A DNA stretch of 35,039 nucleotides from CAXPZW01 sp049594615 (GTDB lineage Bacteria > Bacteroidota > Bacteroidia > Flavobacteriales_D > Sanyastnellaceae): positions 1 through 35,039 of the forward strand of contig JBMYJR010000030.1 in the NCBI GenBank assembly GCA_049594615.1. The letters are read 5' to 3'. Made by a program: the position numbers and the translations under genes. Position 1 is the first letter of the stretch. The number at the start of each line of letters is the position of its first letter. Below the pieces are notes generated by a model, which was not told the origin of the DNA, did not search any database, and worked only from the letters and a program-made list of their open reading frames with translations. This document shows positions 9,601-15,373 of this stretch, piece after piece.

Positions 9601-10050
9601 ATTCCCGTGACCGGCATGGGCGATGTGATGACCGAGAATGCCTGTTGCGCCGACCAGGACATCTTGCGCACCTGGACCATCACCGATTGTGCCGGCAACG
9701 CCTCCATCTACACCCAGCTGATCGAGGTGCGACAGGACATTCCTTTGGAGCCGCTGCTGATCGCTGAAGAAGAAGAGGAAGCAGAAGTGGACTCCCGCAG
9801 CCTGGACGTGTTTGGCACTGAAGGGGATTGGTTCCGCGTGGCCTTCACCCCAGAGGTGGACGGCGACTACGTGCTGACCATCTGCAACGAGCAAGGCCGT
9901 TGCGTAGAAATGCGAGAATTGAAAGGACTCAAAGCCGGCCAACGTCAAGTCTGGGCGCAACCCAAGGAAAGGCTGTCCTCGGGCGTGTATGTGATTACCA
10001 TGACCGGACAAAATCGCAAATACAGCGACCGCGAGCTGGTGCTCCGGTAG
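3676..10050 (+). CDS. Giant secreted HYR/Ig-like repeat protein with T9SS sorting domain
   Basis: The protein has 2124 residues from the ATG at 3676, which begins a clear signal peptide (MRYAVSSLLLILVLPLTGPAQ); an ATG at 3649 would add nine residues before it. After the signal comes a module of about 160 residues (module A), then about 19 HYR/Ig-like repeats of about 77 residues. Each repeat carries a variant of TWTATDACGN, a following xDxxAPV turn and about four conserved cysteines. A second module A copy lies inside the last repeat and a different module B lies inside repeat 2. The C-terminus has an acidic run (EEEEEAE) and a roughly 75-residue type IX sorting domain ending SSGVYVITMTG...RELVLR, which predicts outer-membrane export and surface anchoring. 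Repeats of this kind usually act as stalks or adhesins. Ligand and exact role are not visible. Confidence 0.93.
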   Translation: MRYAVSSLLLILVLPLTGPAQDNPCSLEECTITGFGSAQRVLWIPNLPGPVNHRWFFDADGGTFETFSDGTAHIYGNTYNEDAPAYELYIDIWFTDRMSWTEWSALGRSWKGNATTVGDLYTTWDYYIMHPDSANRLVAGGAWEGTLDVTHMPSDYYFGLQVGEAANDQNGAHGMSTWMDYTGTLDGAYVEGNADINGEGGCEPLELIDCVADVTVECGDSTDPSNTGTPEILCPEMSLDYQDITSGDCPLIITRTWTVTTTAGETATCTQTITVEDTTPPAMSPLPELSFVDCGETTSPAWPTATDACSGETAVTVTTEALPFEEGMCGQFRTQTPGGWGSSASGDNPGAYRDAHFDAAFPNGLTIGCENTLTLTSSAAVEAFLPAGGTPAVLPAGDMVDPGGYSNALAQHLVALKLTLGFDAYDPDFAGAYASMTELVLGAGELTGTTLQELLDQADAVIGGCSTELTPSQITDALTIVNENYVDGTSDQGQVDCPYADLCGELTVFTFTATDDCGNTATAQQLVGAIDTAGPTILTDLQDMTVACDQVPEPFIEVDGCGDGAGEWTVEVNAFSGTCLPTLEYVYTVTDACGNALQANQFITVIDTEAPVFLNAPEDLDIACGDPIPPFTPEVSDACDEAVDVAFSESINSTGCGQLVVHTWTAMDACGNTASVSRTITQIDDAGPQPVSPVNDAEVSCDGAFTPATPEFADACSAVVDVQVDIALPSQECGATGQYIWTALDACGNSTVIVQNVTVVDTEAPVFAEAPTWFELMCGDALPAATVTASDNCSGIDLTHEDVEMPTEACAGVVRTYTALDACGNVATFTQTFTFVDSEAPELSAYPSDVDGSCTVALDPPVITATDNCDAEVEVSLAETITPLDCGIQMLRTWTATDQCGNTVSHTQSLTLSDTEPPIFSGDAVVTASCVIDPISFINVADDCDPNVELSFTETQSGDFCGQILERVYTATDNCGNSSTFTQTVELFDNQPPNFVYVPEDQALVCSDGIPPVGNPIVEDDCNAVTVTFEETEEGSGCQQLLRRTWTATDACGNSAQAEQVLYIGDQLAPELQNVPADLTLDCAAALPDPAAVTAADDCGDVEVLFTEETLDGPCANTFTVVRTWTAIDACGNSASAAQTISFIDTTPPVFDTEVGDIIAQCGQIPPPPVVFASDDCSTVMIDLVETFETGGCPNIIRTWTATDACGNAAVLVQSVQVEDNEPPVLEGIISVINTTCNNIPDLPDPEVSDNCDDEVAVTYTENIMGTGCEITIIRTWIASDDCGNTTVVSQSVNLTDEQAPVFVTAPADMTVECSALANVPLPNVIDDCGATVVMSYQDQALGIGCEYDIARTWTAMDACGNTASAVQTLHVIDQTPPVIAGIPPNIAVTCDNIPVPAEPVVTDACNDIADVTFTEVQLGTGCSYTLQRTWTATDACGNANSIAQLLFVEDALSPYFVGVPEDIQLACLTDEVPEAVHPQAMDNCTAAPEVTFIEFSEALACGEVITRRWVATDACGNTATAQQQIFRTDIQAPVILGVPESVQVSCDNIPVLAEVTADDACGNGVLLMFEEDLDGGQCPYTITRTWTAVDACGNTAIAIQQIEVTDLVAPALVNTPEDITVSCGQVPDPANVHALDNCSDVAVQLEEEWLETGCVSLLQRTWTATDLCGNAVQHVQLIEVLDDAAPAFTAYPEDMMIQCGDPELLVHVDIADDCAGGSIAFNEERLDTQCSSEFTLLRTWTATDACGNASIIQQVVEVVDSYAPVWQEAPEDLVVTCEEIPPMPEVTVDGECDDDVEIFVEETITELGEIDEHTCDLGNTVTDFATVALWLPGLPAEFGENYVFNQDGGSFVQDLEAGTAHITGQVYNAAYPLHSWIIDIHLEDRKDWDAWSEAGGGYKDDYGVAGELYKTWSYYKLSENSQLIGAYDFEGSVLSLTHAPANFEFGFQVGEAANNRNAEWGMSGWFFYEGTLQGIPVTGMGDVMTENACCADQDILRTWTITDCAGNASIYTQLIEVRQDIPLEPLLIAEEEEEAEVDSRSLDVFGTEGDWFRVAFTPEVDGDYVLTICNEQGRCVEMRELKGLKAGQRQVWAQPKERLSSGVYVITMTGQNRKYSDRELVLR
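3796..4275 (+). repeat. Module A, copy 1 (N-terminal) of the giant protein
   Basis: This stretch encodes about 160 residues starting VLWIPNLPG and containing DGGTF, DGTAHIYG, TTWDYY and GLQVGEAANDQN. It lies directly after the signal peptide and ahead of the Cys-rich repeats. The same landmarks recur in the same order at 9160-9645, so the two are duplicated domains. The fold is unknown to me; the pattern of aromatic-rich strands suggests a beta-sandwich. Confidence 0.8.
4660..5187 (+). repeat. Module B inserted within repeat 2 of the giant protein
   Basis: About 175 residues interrupt an HYR-like unit between its third cysteine and the TFTATDDCGN strand. The insert begins CGQFRTQTPGGWG, contains NPGAYRDAHFDAAFP, FLPAGGTPAVLP and LVALKLTLGFDAYDP, and ends near QVDCPYADLCG. 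From memory, the RTQTPGGWG...NPG...FP module recurs in secreted Bacteroidota proteins; its function is not known to me. Confidence 0.65.
9160..9645 (+). repeat. Module A, copy 2, inserted in the last HYR-like repeat
   Basis: The stretch starts ALWLPGLPAEF and has DGGSF, GTAHITGQVYN, KTWSYY and GFQVGEAANNRN, matching the landmarks of the copy at 3796-4275 in order and spacing. It splits repeat 19 between EETITELGEIDEHTC and the strand beginning DILRTWTITDCAGN. Confidence 0.8.
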
Positions 10051-10103
10051 GAAATAAACTTAAGGTGGGAGAAGCATCCGACGCATTCGGATGTGATTTT
10101 GGT

Positions 10104-10136
10104 AGGGCCGCCCTTGGATAGGGCGGCCTTCTTTTT
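10104..10136 (+). terminator. Rho-independent terminator after the giant gene
   Basis: GGCCGCCCT (10106-10114) pairs perfectly with AGGGCGGCC (10120-10128) over a 5-nt loop; two further pairs, one a wobble, extend the stem. The stem is followed by TTCTTTTT. It lies 54 nt after the stop codon. Confidence 0.88.
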
Positions 10137-10159
10137 GGTGCTGCATTTTTTCTCGCGCG

Positions 10160-10195
10160 CTCGCGCGTGCCCCCACCCAAGGGGGGCGATGGGGC
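10160..10195. repeat. Possible REP-like G/C-run element
   Basis: The convergent gap holds alternating CGCG runs followed by a small inverted repeat GCCCCC-acccaag-GGGGGC and then CGATGGGGCCC. Short elements of this look are often dispersed in intergenic DNA, but only one copy is in this window, so the call is tentative. Confidence 0.25.
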
Positions 10196-10241
10196 CCTTT
10201 CACAAAGTTGGGGCGACGTGTGGATGTGAATCGGGAGTGAA

Positions 10242-10265
10242 GCGTTTATATCCGGGTATAAACGC
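10242..10265 (-). terminator. Perfect 9-bp stem-loop just downstream of nhaC
   Basis: GCGTTTATA (10242-10250) and TATAAACGC (10257-10265) are perfect inverted arms with a 6-nt loop, 12 nt beyond the antiporter stop on the minus strand. There is no T-run on the minus side, so it may be a weak terminator, an mRNA 3'-end stabiliser or a protein-binding palindrome. Confidence 0.35.
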
Positions 10266-10276
10266 GTAAACGCAGG

Positions 10277-11809
10277 TTATGCTTGTACCTCCGCCTCGGC
10301 CTTGCCGCGGTTGAGTTTGCGAATCTTCCAGCCCATGTATCCGAACAGCATGGTCATCAGCGGGCTCACATAGTTGAAGACGCAGTAGGGCAGGAACGTG
10401 AGCACATCCACGCCCAACACGCCTTGTTGCGTAGCGCCGCAGGTATTCCACGGGACAAGCACCGAAGTCACGGTTCCGCTGTCTTCCAGTGTGCGAGAGA
10501 GGTTTTCAGGAGCGAGACCTTGTTCTTCGTACTCGTCCTTGAACATCTTGCCAGGCACGACAATGGCCAAGTATTGATCAGAGGCAGTTAGGTTGAAGAA
10601 CACTGCTGTTCCCGATGTGGATGCAATCAGAGACCCCACCGAGTTCACGCGACTCAGGATGGCGCGTGTGATGCGTTTGAGCAGTCCGCCCGCTTGCATG
10701 GCTCCGCCGAAGATCATGGCGCACACAATCAACCAAACGGTGTTGAGCATGCCTTCCATGCCTGAGCCTTTGAGCAAGGAAGAGCGGTCCTGCTCAGGAA
10801 TGTTGAACAGGTCGTTGATGGCGTCATTCTGTTCGGCGAAGAAGTCTGTGGTAGAGGTCATCATCGAAACCGTGCTGGTCAAGTACCCGCTGTACACGTA
10901 GTCTTCAGTGTATTCCTCCACGGCGACCCCGTTCCAATCTGCTGCGATGCGTTCGACCAGTCCTGATTGAAAGCATACCGCGCAGACCGCGCCTAGCAAG
11001 GCGCCGATCATCAGTGCTGGAATGGCGGGCATTTTTTTGACAATCAACACAATCACCACTACGGGAACCAAAAAGAGCAGGGGAGAGATGGTGTCAAAGG
11101 TCCCGCGAATGATCTCCTGCATGCCCGCAATCTGCGCAGGATCCGCACCACCATCGAACATGAATCCTGCGATCAAAAACACCACTAAAGCCACGCAAAT
11201 TGAAGGAACCGTGGTGTAGGTCATGTACCGTATGTGTGTGAACAAATCTGTGCCGGCCACAGCAGGAGCCAGGTTGGTGGTGTCGCTCAAGGGAGACATC
11301 TTATCGCCAAAGTAAGCGCCCGAGATCACGGCACCTGCAATCCATCCTTCTCCAATTCCCAATGCTTGGCCAATGCCCAGAAGCGCCACCCCAACGGTTG
11401 CCACGGTACTCCAAGAGCTTCCGGTAGACACCGATACGATCGCGCAAATGATGCAACTCGCAAATAGGAAGATGGTCGGGTTCATGATGTCCAGCCCGTA
11501 CACAATCATGGTAGGGACAACCCCTGAAATCAGCCATGTACCGGCCAAAGCGCCAATGAGCAGGAGAATGATCAGTGCTTCAAGCGCCGAGGAAATACTT
11601 GTGCGAATGGCGTCCATGGTCTGTTGCCAACCCACGCCAATGGTTTTAGAAATGATCACCGCTATGCCTGCGGCCAATAACAATGCGATTTGGTTGGGGC
11701 CGTAACTGGAGTCTCCCCCAAAGAACACCACATTCAATGCCAACAGTACAACAAGAATCAAAATGGGTAAAAACGCCTGAAACAGGCTGGGCGACTTCGT
11801 TGAGTACAT
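10277..11809 (-). CDS. nhaC: NhaC-family Na+/H+ antiporter
   Basis: The protein has 510 residues from the ATG at 11809 (MYSTKSPSLFQAF); a reading from 11851 adds 14 charged residues and is less likely. It is strongly hydrophobic, with about 11-13 predicted membrane helices. Family marks include SVSTGSSWSTVATVG, GAVISGAYFGDKMSPLSDT with conserved polar residues, and VLVPWNTCGATQQG near the C-terminus. Such transporters exchange Na+ for H+ across the inner membrane, and some relatives exchange organic substrates such as malate/lactate, so the substrate is not certain. The gene is transcribed away from moaD, with 77 nt between the two start codons, and converges on the giant gene. Confidence 0.92.
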   Translation of the reverse strand: MYSTKSPSLFQAFLPILILVVLLALNVVFFGGDSSYGPNQIALLLAAGIAVIISKTIGVGWQQTMDAIRTSISSALEALIILLLIGALAGTWLISGVVPTMIVYGLDIMNPTIFLFASCIICAIVSVSTGSSWSTVATVGVALLGIGQALGIGEGWIAGAVISGAYFGDKMSPLSDTTNLAPAVAGTDLFTHIRYMTYTTVPSICVALVVFLIAGFMFDGGADPAQIAGMQEIIRGTFDTISPLLFLVPVVVIVLIVKKMPAIPALMIGALLGAVCAVCFQSGLVERIAADWNGVAVEEYTEDYVYSGYLTSTVSMMTSTTDFFAEQNDAINDLFNIPEQDRSSLLKGSGMEGMLNTVWLIVCAMIFGGAMQAGGLLKRITRAILSRVNSVGSLIASTSGTAVFFNLTASDQYLAIVVPGKMFKDEYEEQGLAPENLSRTLEDSGTVTSVLVPWNTCGATQQGVLGVDVLTFLPYCVFNYVSPLMTMLFGYMGWKIRKLNRGKAEAEVQA

Positions 11810-11865
11810 GCGCAAAGGAGGTTTGCGACGAAAATAGCCATCCGCGCGCAATCGGAATTGTGGGA

Positions 11866-11873
11866 TCTGAACG
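11866..11873 (+). promoter_or_regulatory. -7-like box close to the moaD start
   Basis: The last occurrence of CATATTTG before the gene lies just upstream of ATGCAAGAATTT. It is one mismatch from TAnnTTTG, and only a few bases separate it from the ATG. No clear -33 TTTG lies about 20 nt upstream. If used, it would give an almost leaderless moaDE transcript. The box position is estimated to within a few bases. Confidence 0.28.
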
Positions 11874-11886
11874 CCATATTTGTGCC

Positions 11887-12132
11887 ATGCAAGAATTTGC
11901 CTTGCTCTGTTTTGGCATTGCCCGTGACATCACCGGCAAGCGTATGCTCCAGCGCCCCGCAATCCCAGGGTTGACCGCGGGTGAACTGCAACAGACCCTC
12001 TTGCGTGAATACCCCGATTTTCAAACCTTGGCCTCCTTGAAATTGGCAGTCAACCAGTCCTATGCCACCGAAGATACGCCCATTGCTGCGGGCGATGAGG
12101 TGGCCATTATACCCCCAGTCAGCGGAGGATGA
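11887..12132 (+). CDS. moaD: Molybdopterin synthase small subunit (MoaD, ubiquitin-like sulfur carrier)
   Basis: The 81-residue protein has a ThiS/MoaD beta-grasp pattern: FALLCFGIARDITGK at the start, LKLAVNQ in the middle, and DEVAIIPPVSGG at the end. The C-terminal Gly-Gly is the one that is adenylated and thiocarboxylated, after which MoaD donates sulfur to cyclic pyranopterin within the MoaD2-MoaE2 complex. The start ATG at 11887 gives the family's usual length of about 80. Its stop overlaps the moaE start by 4 nt (ATGA), so the subunits are translationally coupled. An enzyme that activates MoaD (MoeB type) is not in the window. Confidence 0.93.
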   Translation: MQEFALLCFGIARDITGKRMLQRPAIPGLTAGELQQTLLREYPDFQTLASLKLAVNQSYATEDTPIAAGDEVAIIPPVSGG

Positions 12133-12551
12133 ACCAGGAACGCATTCACATCGGACGCCATCGGTTGGATACCGAAGGCCTCCAAAACCTCTATTCCCAG
12201 CCCCAAGACGGGGGCATCGTGGCCTTCACCGGAACCGTGCGAAATGCCACCAGCGAGCGCGAAGTGCTGCATTTGGATTTTGAAGCCTATGAACCCATGG
12301 CGGTGCACACTCTGGAGCAATTACGAGGGAAAACCATCCGCAAGTTTGGGGTGCGTGATGTGGTGATTCACCACCGACTTGGGCGTGTGCTGCCCGGTCA
12401 TGCTGCTGTGGTGGTGGTGGTGTTTTCAGCTCACCGCAAGGAGGCGTTTGAGGCGTGCGCGTATGTCATGGATCGCCTGAAAAAAGAAGTGCCGATTTGG
12501 AAAAAGGAAGCCTTCGTGGACGGCGAGGTGTGGGTGTCTGCTCACCCTTGA
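12129..12551 (+). CDS. moaE: Molybdopterin synthase catalytic subunit
   Basis: The protein has 140 residues, normal for MoaE. It carries GGIVAFTGTVRNATSER in the N-terminal half, then HHRLGRVLPGHAAVVVVV and the C-terminal active-site block AHRKEAFEAC...RLKKEVPIWKKE. The lysines of the PIWKKE motif and the preceding KK are the usual catalytic positions. MoaE transfers the MoaD thiocarboxylate sulfurs to precursor Z, giving molybdopterin. It follows moaD with a 4-nt overlap and overlaps the convergent mobA fusion gene by 10 nt at the 3' end. Confidence 0.96.
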   Translation: MNQERIHIGRHRLDTEGLQNLYSQPQDGGIVAFTGTVRNATSEREVLHLDFEAYEPMAVHTLEQLRGKTIRKFGVRDVVIHHRLGRVLPGHAAVVVVVFSAHRKEAFEACAYVMDRLKKEVPIWKKEAFVDGEVWVSAHP

Positions 12552-13648
12552 CTCCAAGCGCTGAGGTCCTCTTTTGTGTTGATGTTTGACACCCATAAAG
12601 GGTTGAGGGTCAATATGTTTTCTGTACTGCTGTTGATCAATACTTTACGTGGGCACGAGTTGCCTTGACTCAAGAACGCCAACAGCTGCCCATAGCTTTT
12701 AGGCTCCCAAATAGCACACAGCGGTTCGGGGAACGACTCCTCTGATTTCACGAAGGCCGTAGCGATTTTACTGGTATTGCGATTGCGCACCAAATGTTCC
12801 AGCGCTTCGCGGTCCAGTCCGGGCATGTCGCAGGCCACCACCACGTAGGCGGCGTTAGCGTTGTGCATGAATGCAGTCATCAATGCGCCCAGCGGTCCAA
12901 AGTCAGAAATACGGTCGGGGAGTGGAGTGGCAAATGCGGCAATGTCCTCTGCTTGATCGGGTCTGCACGACACCAGTACTTCTTCGCACACTTCTCCCAG
13001 CAAATCAGTGAGGTATTCGCGCTGTGGCTTGCCGTGCAGGTTGAGCAGGCCTTTGTCGGTGCCCATGCGGGTGCTTTTTCCGCCGGCAAGCACCAATCCG
13101 TATAGAGGCGCAGGGGTGAGTAAATGCTGATCTAGCAAGGCGTGCAGCATCTCGTGGTCCTCCAGTTTTACAGTGGGCGTTTCGGCTGGGATGTGGTTTG
13201 AAAGAAACGCCGGCCAAGCATCGATCCCCGGACACAGTACCACGGCCAAGACATCGGACAGACGGGCCAAGCGCTTTTCCAAGGAGGCCAGTTTGTCGGG
13301 GTGTACCAGTGCGATTTGGTGTGAGGCGTCAAAGTGGTTACCGTTGACCAGCGCGCCGTCGCATTGTTGAAAGGCCAATCTGCGTTGCCATTCGCCCATT
13401 TGGCCTGGGGCGCGCAGCGAATGGAAGGACTGGTGGTCCATCCATTGACCTCCCACTGGGAAGGGACTCTTTTCAGGGTGGTGATCCGCATCCGCATAGG
13501 CCAGTAGGTGAGCCGGGCGGGCTTGGATGTAGTGTTCCACCACCTCACGGATCAATCCGCAAGGGGCGCCGAGCAGTGAAACTTCACAATGGGCGAATTG
13601 ACCGCGGTGGGGCCGCGATACCGGAGGGTGCTTAACGTGTGGGGTCAT
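12542..13648 (-). CDS. mobA: MobA-type molybdenum cofactor guanylyltransferase with extra N-terminal domain
   Basis: This 368-residue protein reads from the ATG at 13648. Residues from about 180 form a MobA-like nucleotidyltransferase: GLVLAGGKSTRMGTDKG is the GTP-binding loop, followed by SDFGPLGALMTAF and VVACDMPGLD, whose Asp should bind Mg2+. This half links GMP to molybdopterin. The first 180 residues are not MobA. They begin with CEVSLLGAPCGLIREVVEHY and YADADHHPEK, which in position and pattern recall the P-loop start of a MobB domain but lack a GxxGxGKT/S motif. The call is therefore a MobB-like degenerate domain fused to MobA, the first part being an inference. The gene converges on moaE (10-nt overlap). 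Confidence 0.86.
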   Translation of the reverse strand: MTPHVKHPPVSRPHRGQFAHCEVSLLGAPCGLIREVVEHYIQARPAHLLAYADADHHPEKSPFPVGGQWMDHQSFHSLRAPGQMGEWQRRLAFQQCDGALVNGNHFDASHQIALVHPDKLASLEKRLARLSDVLAVVLCPGIDAWPAFLSNHIPAETPTVKLEDHEMLHALLDQHLLTPAPLYGLVLAGGKSTRMGTDKGLLNLHGKPQREYLTDLLGEVCEEVLVSCRPDQAEDIAAFATPLPDRISDFGPLGALMTAFMHNANAAYVVVACDMPGLDREALEHLVRNRNTSKIATAFVKSEESFPEPLCAIWEPKSYGQLLAFLSQGNSCPRKVLINSSTENILTLNPLWVSNINTKEDLSAWSQG

Positions 13649-13661
13649 GTTCGGGGCCAAA

Positions 13662-13998
13662 ATAGCGCAGGAAGCCCATACTCACCCTGCTGTCATCGTC
13701 TTCTCCAAAGTGGGTGTTGAAGTGCGCCGCTTGCCTGGAGCGATGTGGATGCCGGTATGCAACACTGATGATGGAAGCGGTTGGTGGCTAGGAACAATGC
13801 TTCTTGCGTGTAGTCCCGTTTCAAAAAAGAAGAAGTCCTGTGCTGGAATACGGCCCGGTTCGGGCTGGGATCCTTGGCTGGAGGCAAGAACATCAGACTC
13901 AGAGGACAGCGAAGTAAACGCAGCTTGCCCGCGCATGCAGTGCGTGGTGGAGCATGGAACAAATGCATTGGAAGTGGGGCTTTTTTAGGAGGCGAATC
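13662..13998. other. Stretch without a recognisable gene
   Basis: Between the divergent mobA fusion and marR starts there are about 390 bases. Short open frames exist on both strands, but they are low-complexity or Cys/Pro/Arg-rich shadows without family features. Apart from the promoter and operator candidates at the right end, I see nothing in it. Confidence 0.5.
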
Positions 13999-14029
13999 TT
14001 GGCAGTGAACCGAGGAAATGTGAAATTTG
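13999..14029 (+). promoter_or_regulatory. Putative Bacteroidota promoter of the marR-pirin operon
   Basis: TTG at 13999-14001, a 20-nt spacer, then GAAATTTG at 14022-14029, one mismatch from TAnnTTTG. The ATG follows 26 nt later, a normal leader length. Confidence 0.5.
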
Positions 14030-14044
14030 TTGTAAACAGCAATT
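14024..14044 (+). promoter_or_regulatory. Imperfect palindrome overlapping the marR -7 box (possible operator)
   Basis: The 21-nt run from 14024 has AATT outer arms and a TTG-N10-CAA core, with 6 of 10 pairs symmetric. It overlaps the -7 box, where an autoregulating MarR protein would bind. Symmetry is weak. Confidence 0.25.
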
Positions 14045-14055
14045 GAAGGAAGCCG

Positions 14056-14529
14056 ATGAAGAAGTACCAGTCCATCCACAATCCCAATTTGCGTATGGTG
14101 GCTGCCGTGTTGAAAGCAGGAAACGCCATTGATGCCCGTGTCTCCTGTGTGCTGAAAACAGAAGGGCTCACCCACATCCAATTCAACATCCTGCGCATTT
14201 TGCAGGGCGCCAGCCCAGAGCCGCTGTCCGCAGGACAGATCAACGAGCGCCTGATGTTTACCAAGTCCGATGTCACCCGATTGCTGGACCGCTTGGAGAA
14301 CAAGGGCCTGCTCTTACGCGAGATGTGCTCCTACAACCGACGTAAACTGGAAATCCGCATCACCGAGGCGGGCAGCGAACTGTGCAACGCGCTGCTGCCC
14401 CGCATCGAAGAAGCCACTGCGGGGTTCTACCAAGACGTCCTTTCGGCCGAAGACCGGGACGCAGTTATACGCGCCATGGACGCCATCACCGAACAAGCCA
14501 CTCATGCCCACGATTACACATCTGATTGA
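14056..14529 (+). CDS. MarR-family transcriptional regulator
   Basis: The 157-residue protein has the usual MarR size and winged-helix order: a dimerising N-terminal helix, LTHIQFNILRILQGA, LSAGQINERLMFTKSDVTRLLDRLENKG as helix-turn-helix and recognition helix, and RRKLEIRITEAG as the wing. It should bind as a dimer to a palindrome, typically near its own promoter, and respond to small ligands or oxidants. AAGGAA lies 8-13 nt before the ATG, one of the few possible ribosome-binding sites in the window. The next gene (pirin) starts inside its last 26 nt, so it most likely regulates the pirin operon. Confidence 0.92.
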   Translation: MKKYQSIHNPNLRMVAAVLKAGNAIDARVSCVLKTEGLTHIQFNILRILQGASPEPLSAGQINERLMFTKSDVTRLLDRLENKGLLLREMCSYNRRKLEIRITEAGSELCNALLPRIEEATAGFYQDVLSAEDRDAVIRAMDAITEQATHAHDYTSD

Positions 14530-15373
14530 TGCCCCACGTGTGACAATGGGAGATATCTTCCTCCATCAACCCCTGCCGTACCGGGGCTTGAATATGGTGG
14601 ATCCGTTTCTGCTCATCCATCACTGGGACGACCTACTTCCTGGCGGGCAACACCAAAGCGCTGTTGGCGTTGGCCCACACCCGCACCGCGGATTTTCTCC
14701 GGTGACCTTGGTCTTCAACGGCGGCGTGCACCACCGCGACACCATGGGCAACAACGGTGTGGTATATGCCGGAGGTACCCAATGGATGAACGCCGGCTCA
14801 GGCCTGGTGCACAGTGAGCGTCCCGACAAAGCCATTGCCGAGGGAGGTGGGCGTTTTGAGCTGATCCAATTTTGGGTCAACAGCCCTTCAAACATGAAGA
14901 TGGCCGAACCCTCGTACCAACCCCTCTCTGCCGAACACACGCCTGCGCTCACCTACGATGGAGGCAAAGCCAAGATCGGCGTGGTCAATGGAAGTTATGG
15001 TGGCAAAAAAGGCCCCATTGAAGCCACTTCGGACATGCTCATCCTCCGCGCCGAGCTTCAAGCAGGTGCCAACTGGGACTTGAACTTGCCCAAAGGCCAC
15101 AACGCCCTGGTCTACCAACTGGACGGAGAATTGCTGTACGACGGCAACACCCGAGCTGGCGCCCGAAACATGGCCGTATTTGAGCCGACTGGCGGCGTGG
15201 TGGAAATCCAAGCCGTGACCGACACGCGCCTCATCGTGCTCACCGGAGCAGCCATCGGTGAGCCGGTGGCCACCTATGGCCCTTTTGTTATGAACACCCA
15301 ACGCGAGATTGTAGACGCACTCAACGACTACCAAAACGGCAAACTCGGACACCTCCAGGAGACCTTTGAATGA
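14504..15373 (+). CDS. Pirin-family cupin protein
   Basis: The protein has 289 residues from the ATG at 14504, overlapping marR by 26 nt. The N-terminal cupin has the full set of metal ligands: His59 and His61 in GPHPHRGF, His103 and Glu105 in GLVHSE. The C-terminal Pirin_C cupin contains HNALVYQLDGELLYDG. Pirins bind iron; some are quercetin 2,3-dioxygenases and others act as redox-sensitive partners of transcription factors or enzymes. The MarR neighbour would fit control by phenolics or redox stress, which is an inference. It overlaps the next gene by the ATGA junction at 15370. Confidence 0.94.
   Translation: MPTITHLIDAPRVTMGDIFLHQPLPYRGLNMVDPFLLIHHWDDLLPGGQHQSAVGVGPHPHRGFSPVTLVFNGGVHHRDTMGNNGVVYAGGTQWMNAGSGLVHSERPDKAIAEGGGRFELIQFWVNSPSNMKMAEPSYQPLSAEHTPALTYDGGKAKIGVVNGSYGGKKGPIEATSDMLILRAELQAGANWDLNLPKGHNALVYQLDGELLYDGNTRAGARNMAVFEPTGGVVEIQAVTDTRLIVLTGAAIGEPVATYGPFVMNTQREIVDALNDYQNGKLGHLQETFE

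Larger units (their letters stand above)
4288..9738 (+). repeat. Array of about 19 cysteine-rich HYR/Ig-like repeats (protein level)
   Basis: Counting the central motif (TWTATDACGN and variants such as TFTATDDCGN or TWTITDCAGN) gives 19 units. Most are 231-240 nt long. Typical order within a unit: a Cys after a V-x-C-x-x-I-P motif, DNC or DDC, a single Cys, then DACGN, followed by a D-x-x-x-P linker into the next unit. Repeats 1, 2 and 19 are atypical: the first lacks the DACGN cysteine and the other two are interrupted by inserted modules. DNA divergence between units is considerable, so the array looks old rather than recently amplified. Confidence 0.9.

Noticed and set aside
4288..9738. 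Regular spacing of about 231-240 nt considered as a CRISPR or DNA satellite array
   Set aside because: Periodicity is at protein level; units diverge at DNA level and lie in one open frame.
13647..13988. Plus-strand frame of 113 codons in the mobA-marR gap
   Set aside because: No family match, odd composition (Lys run, Trp/Cys-rich), no ribosome site, and it overlaps the mobA start.
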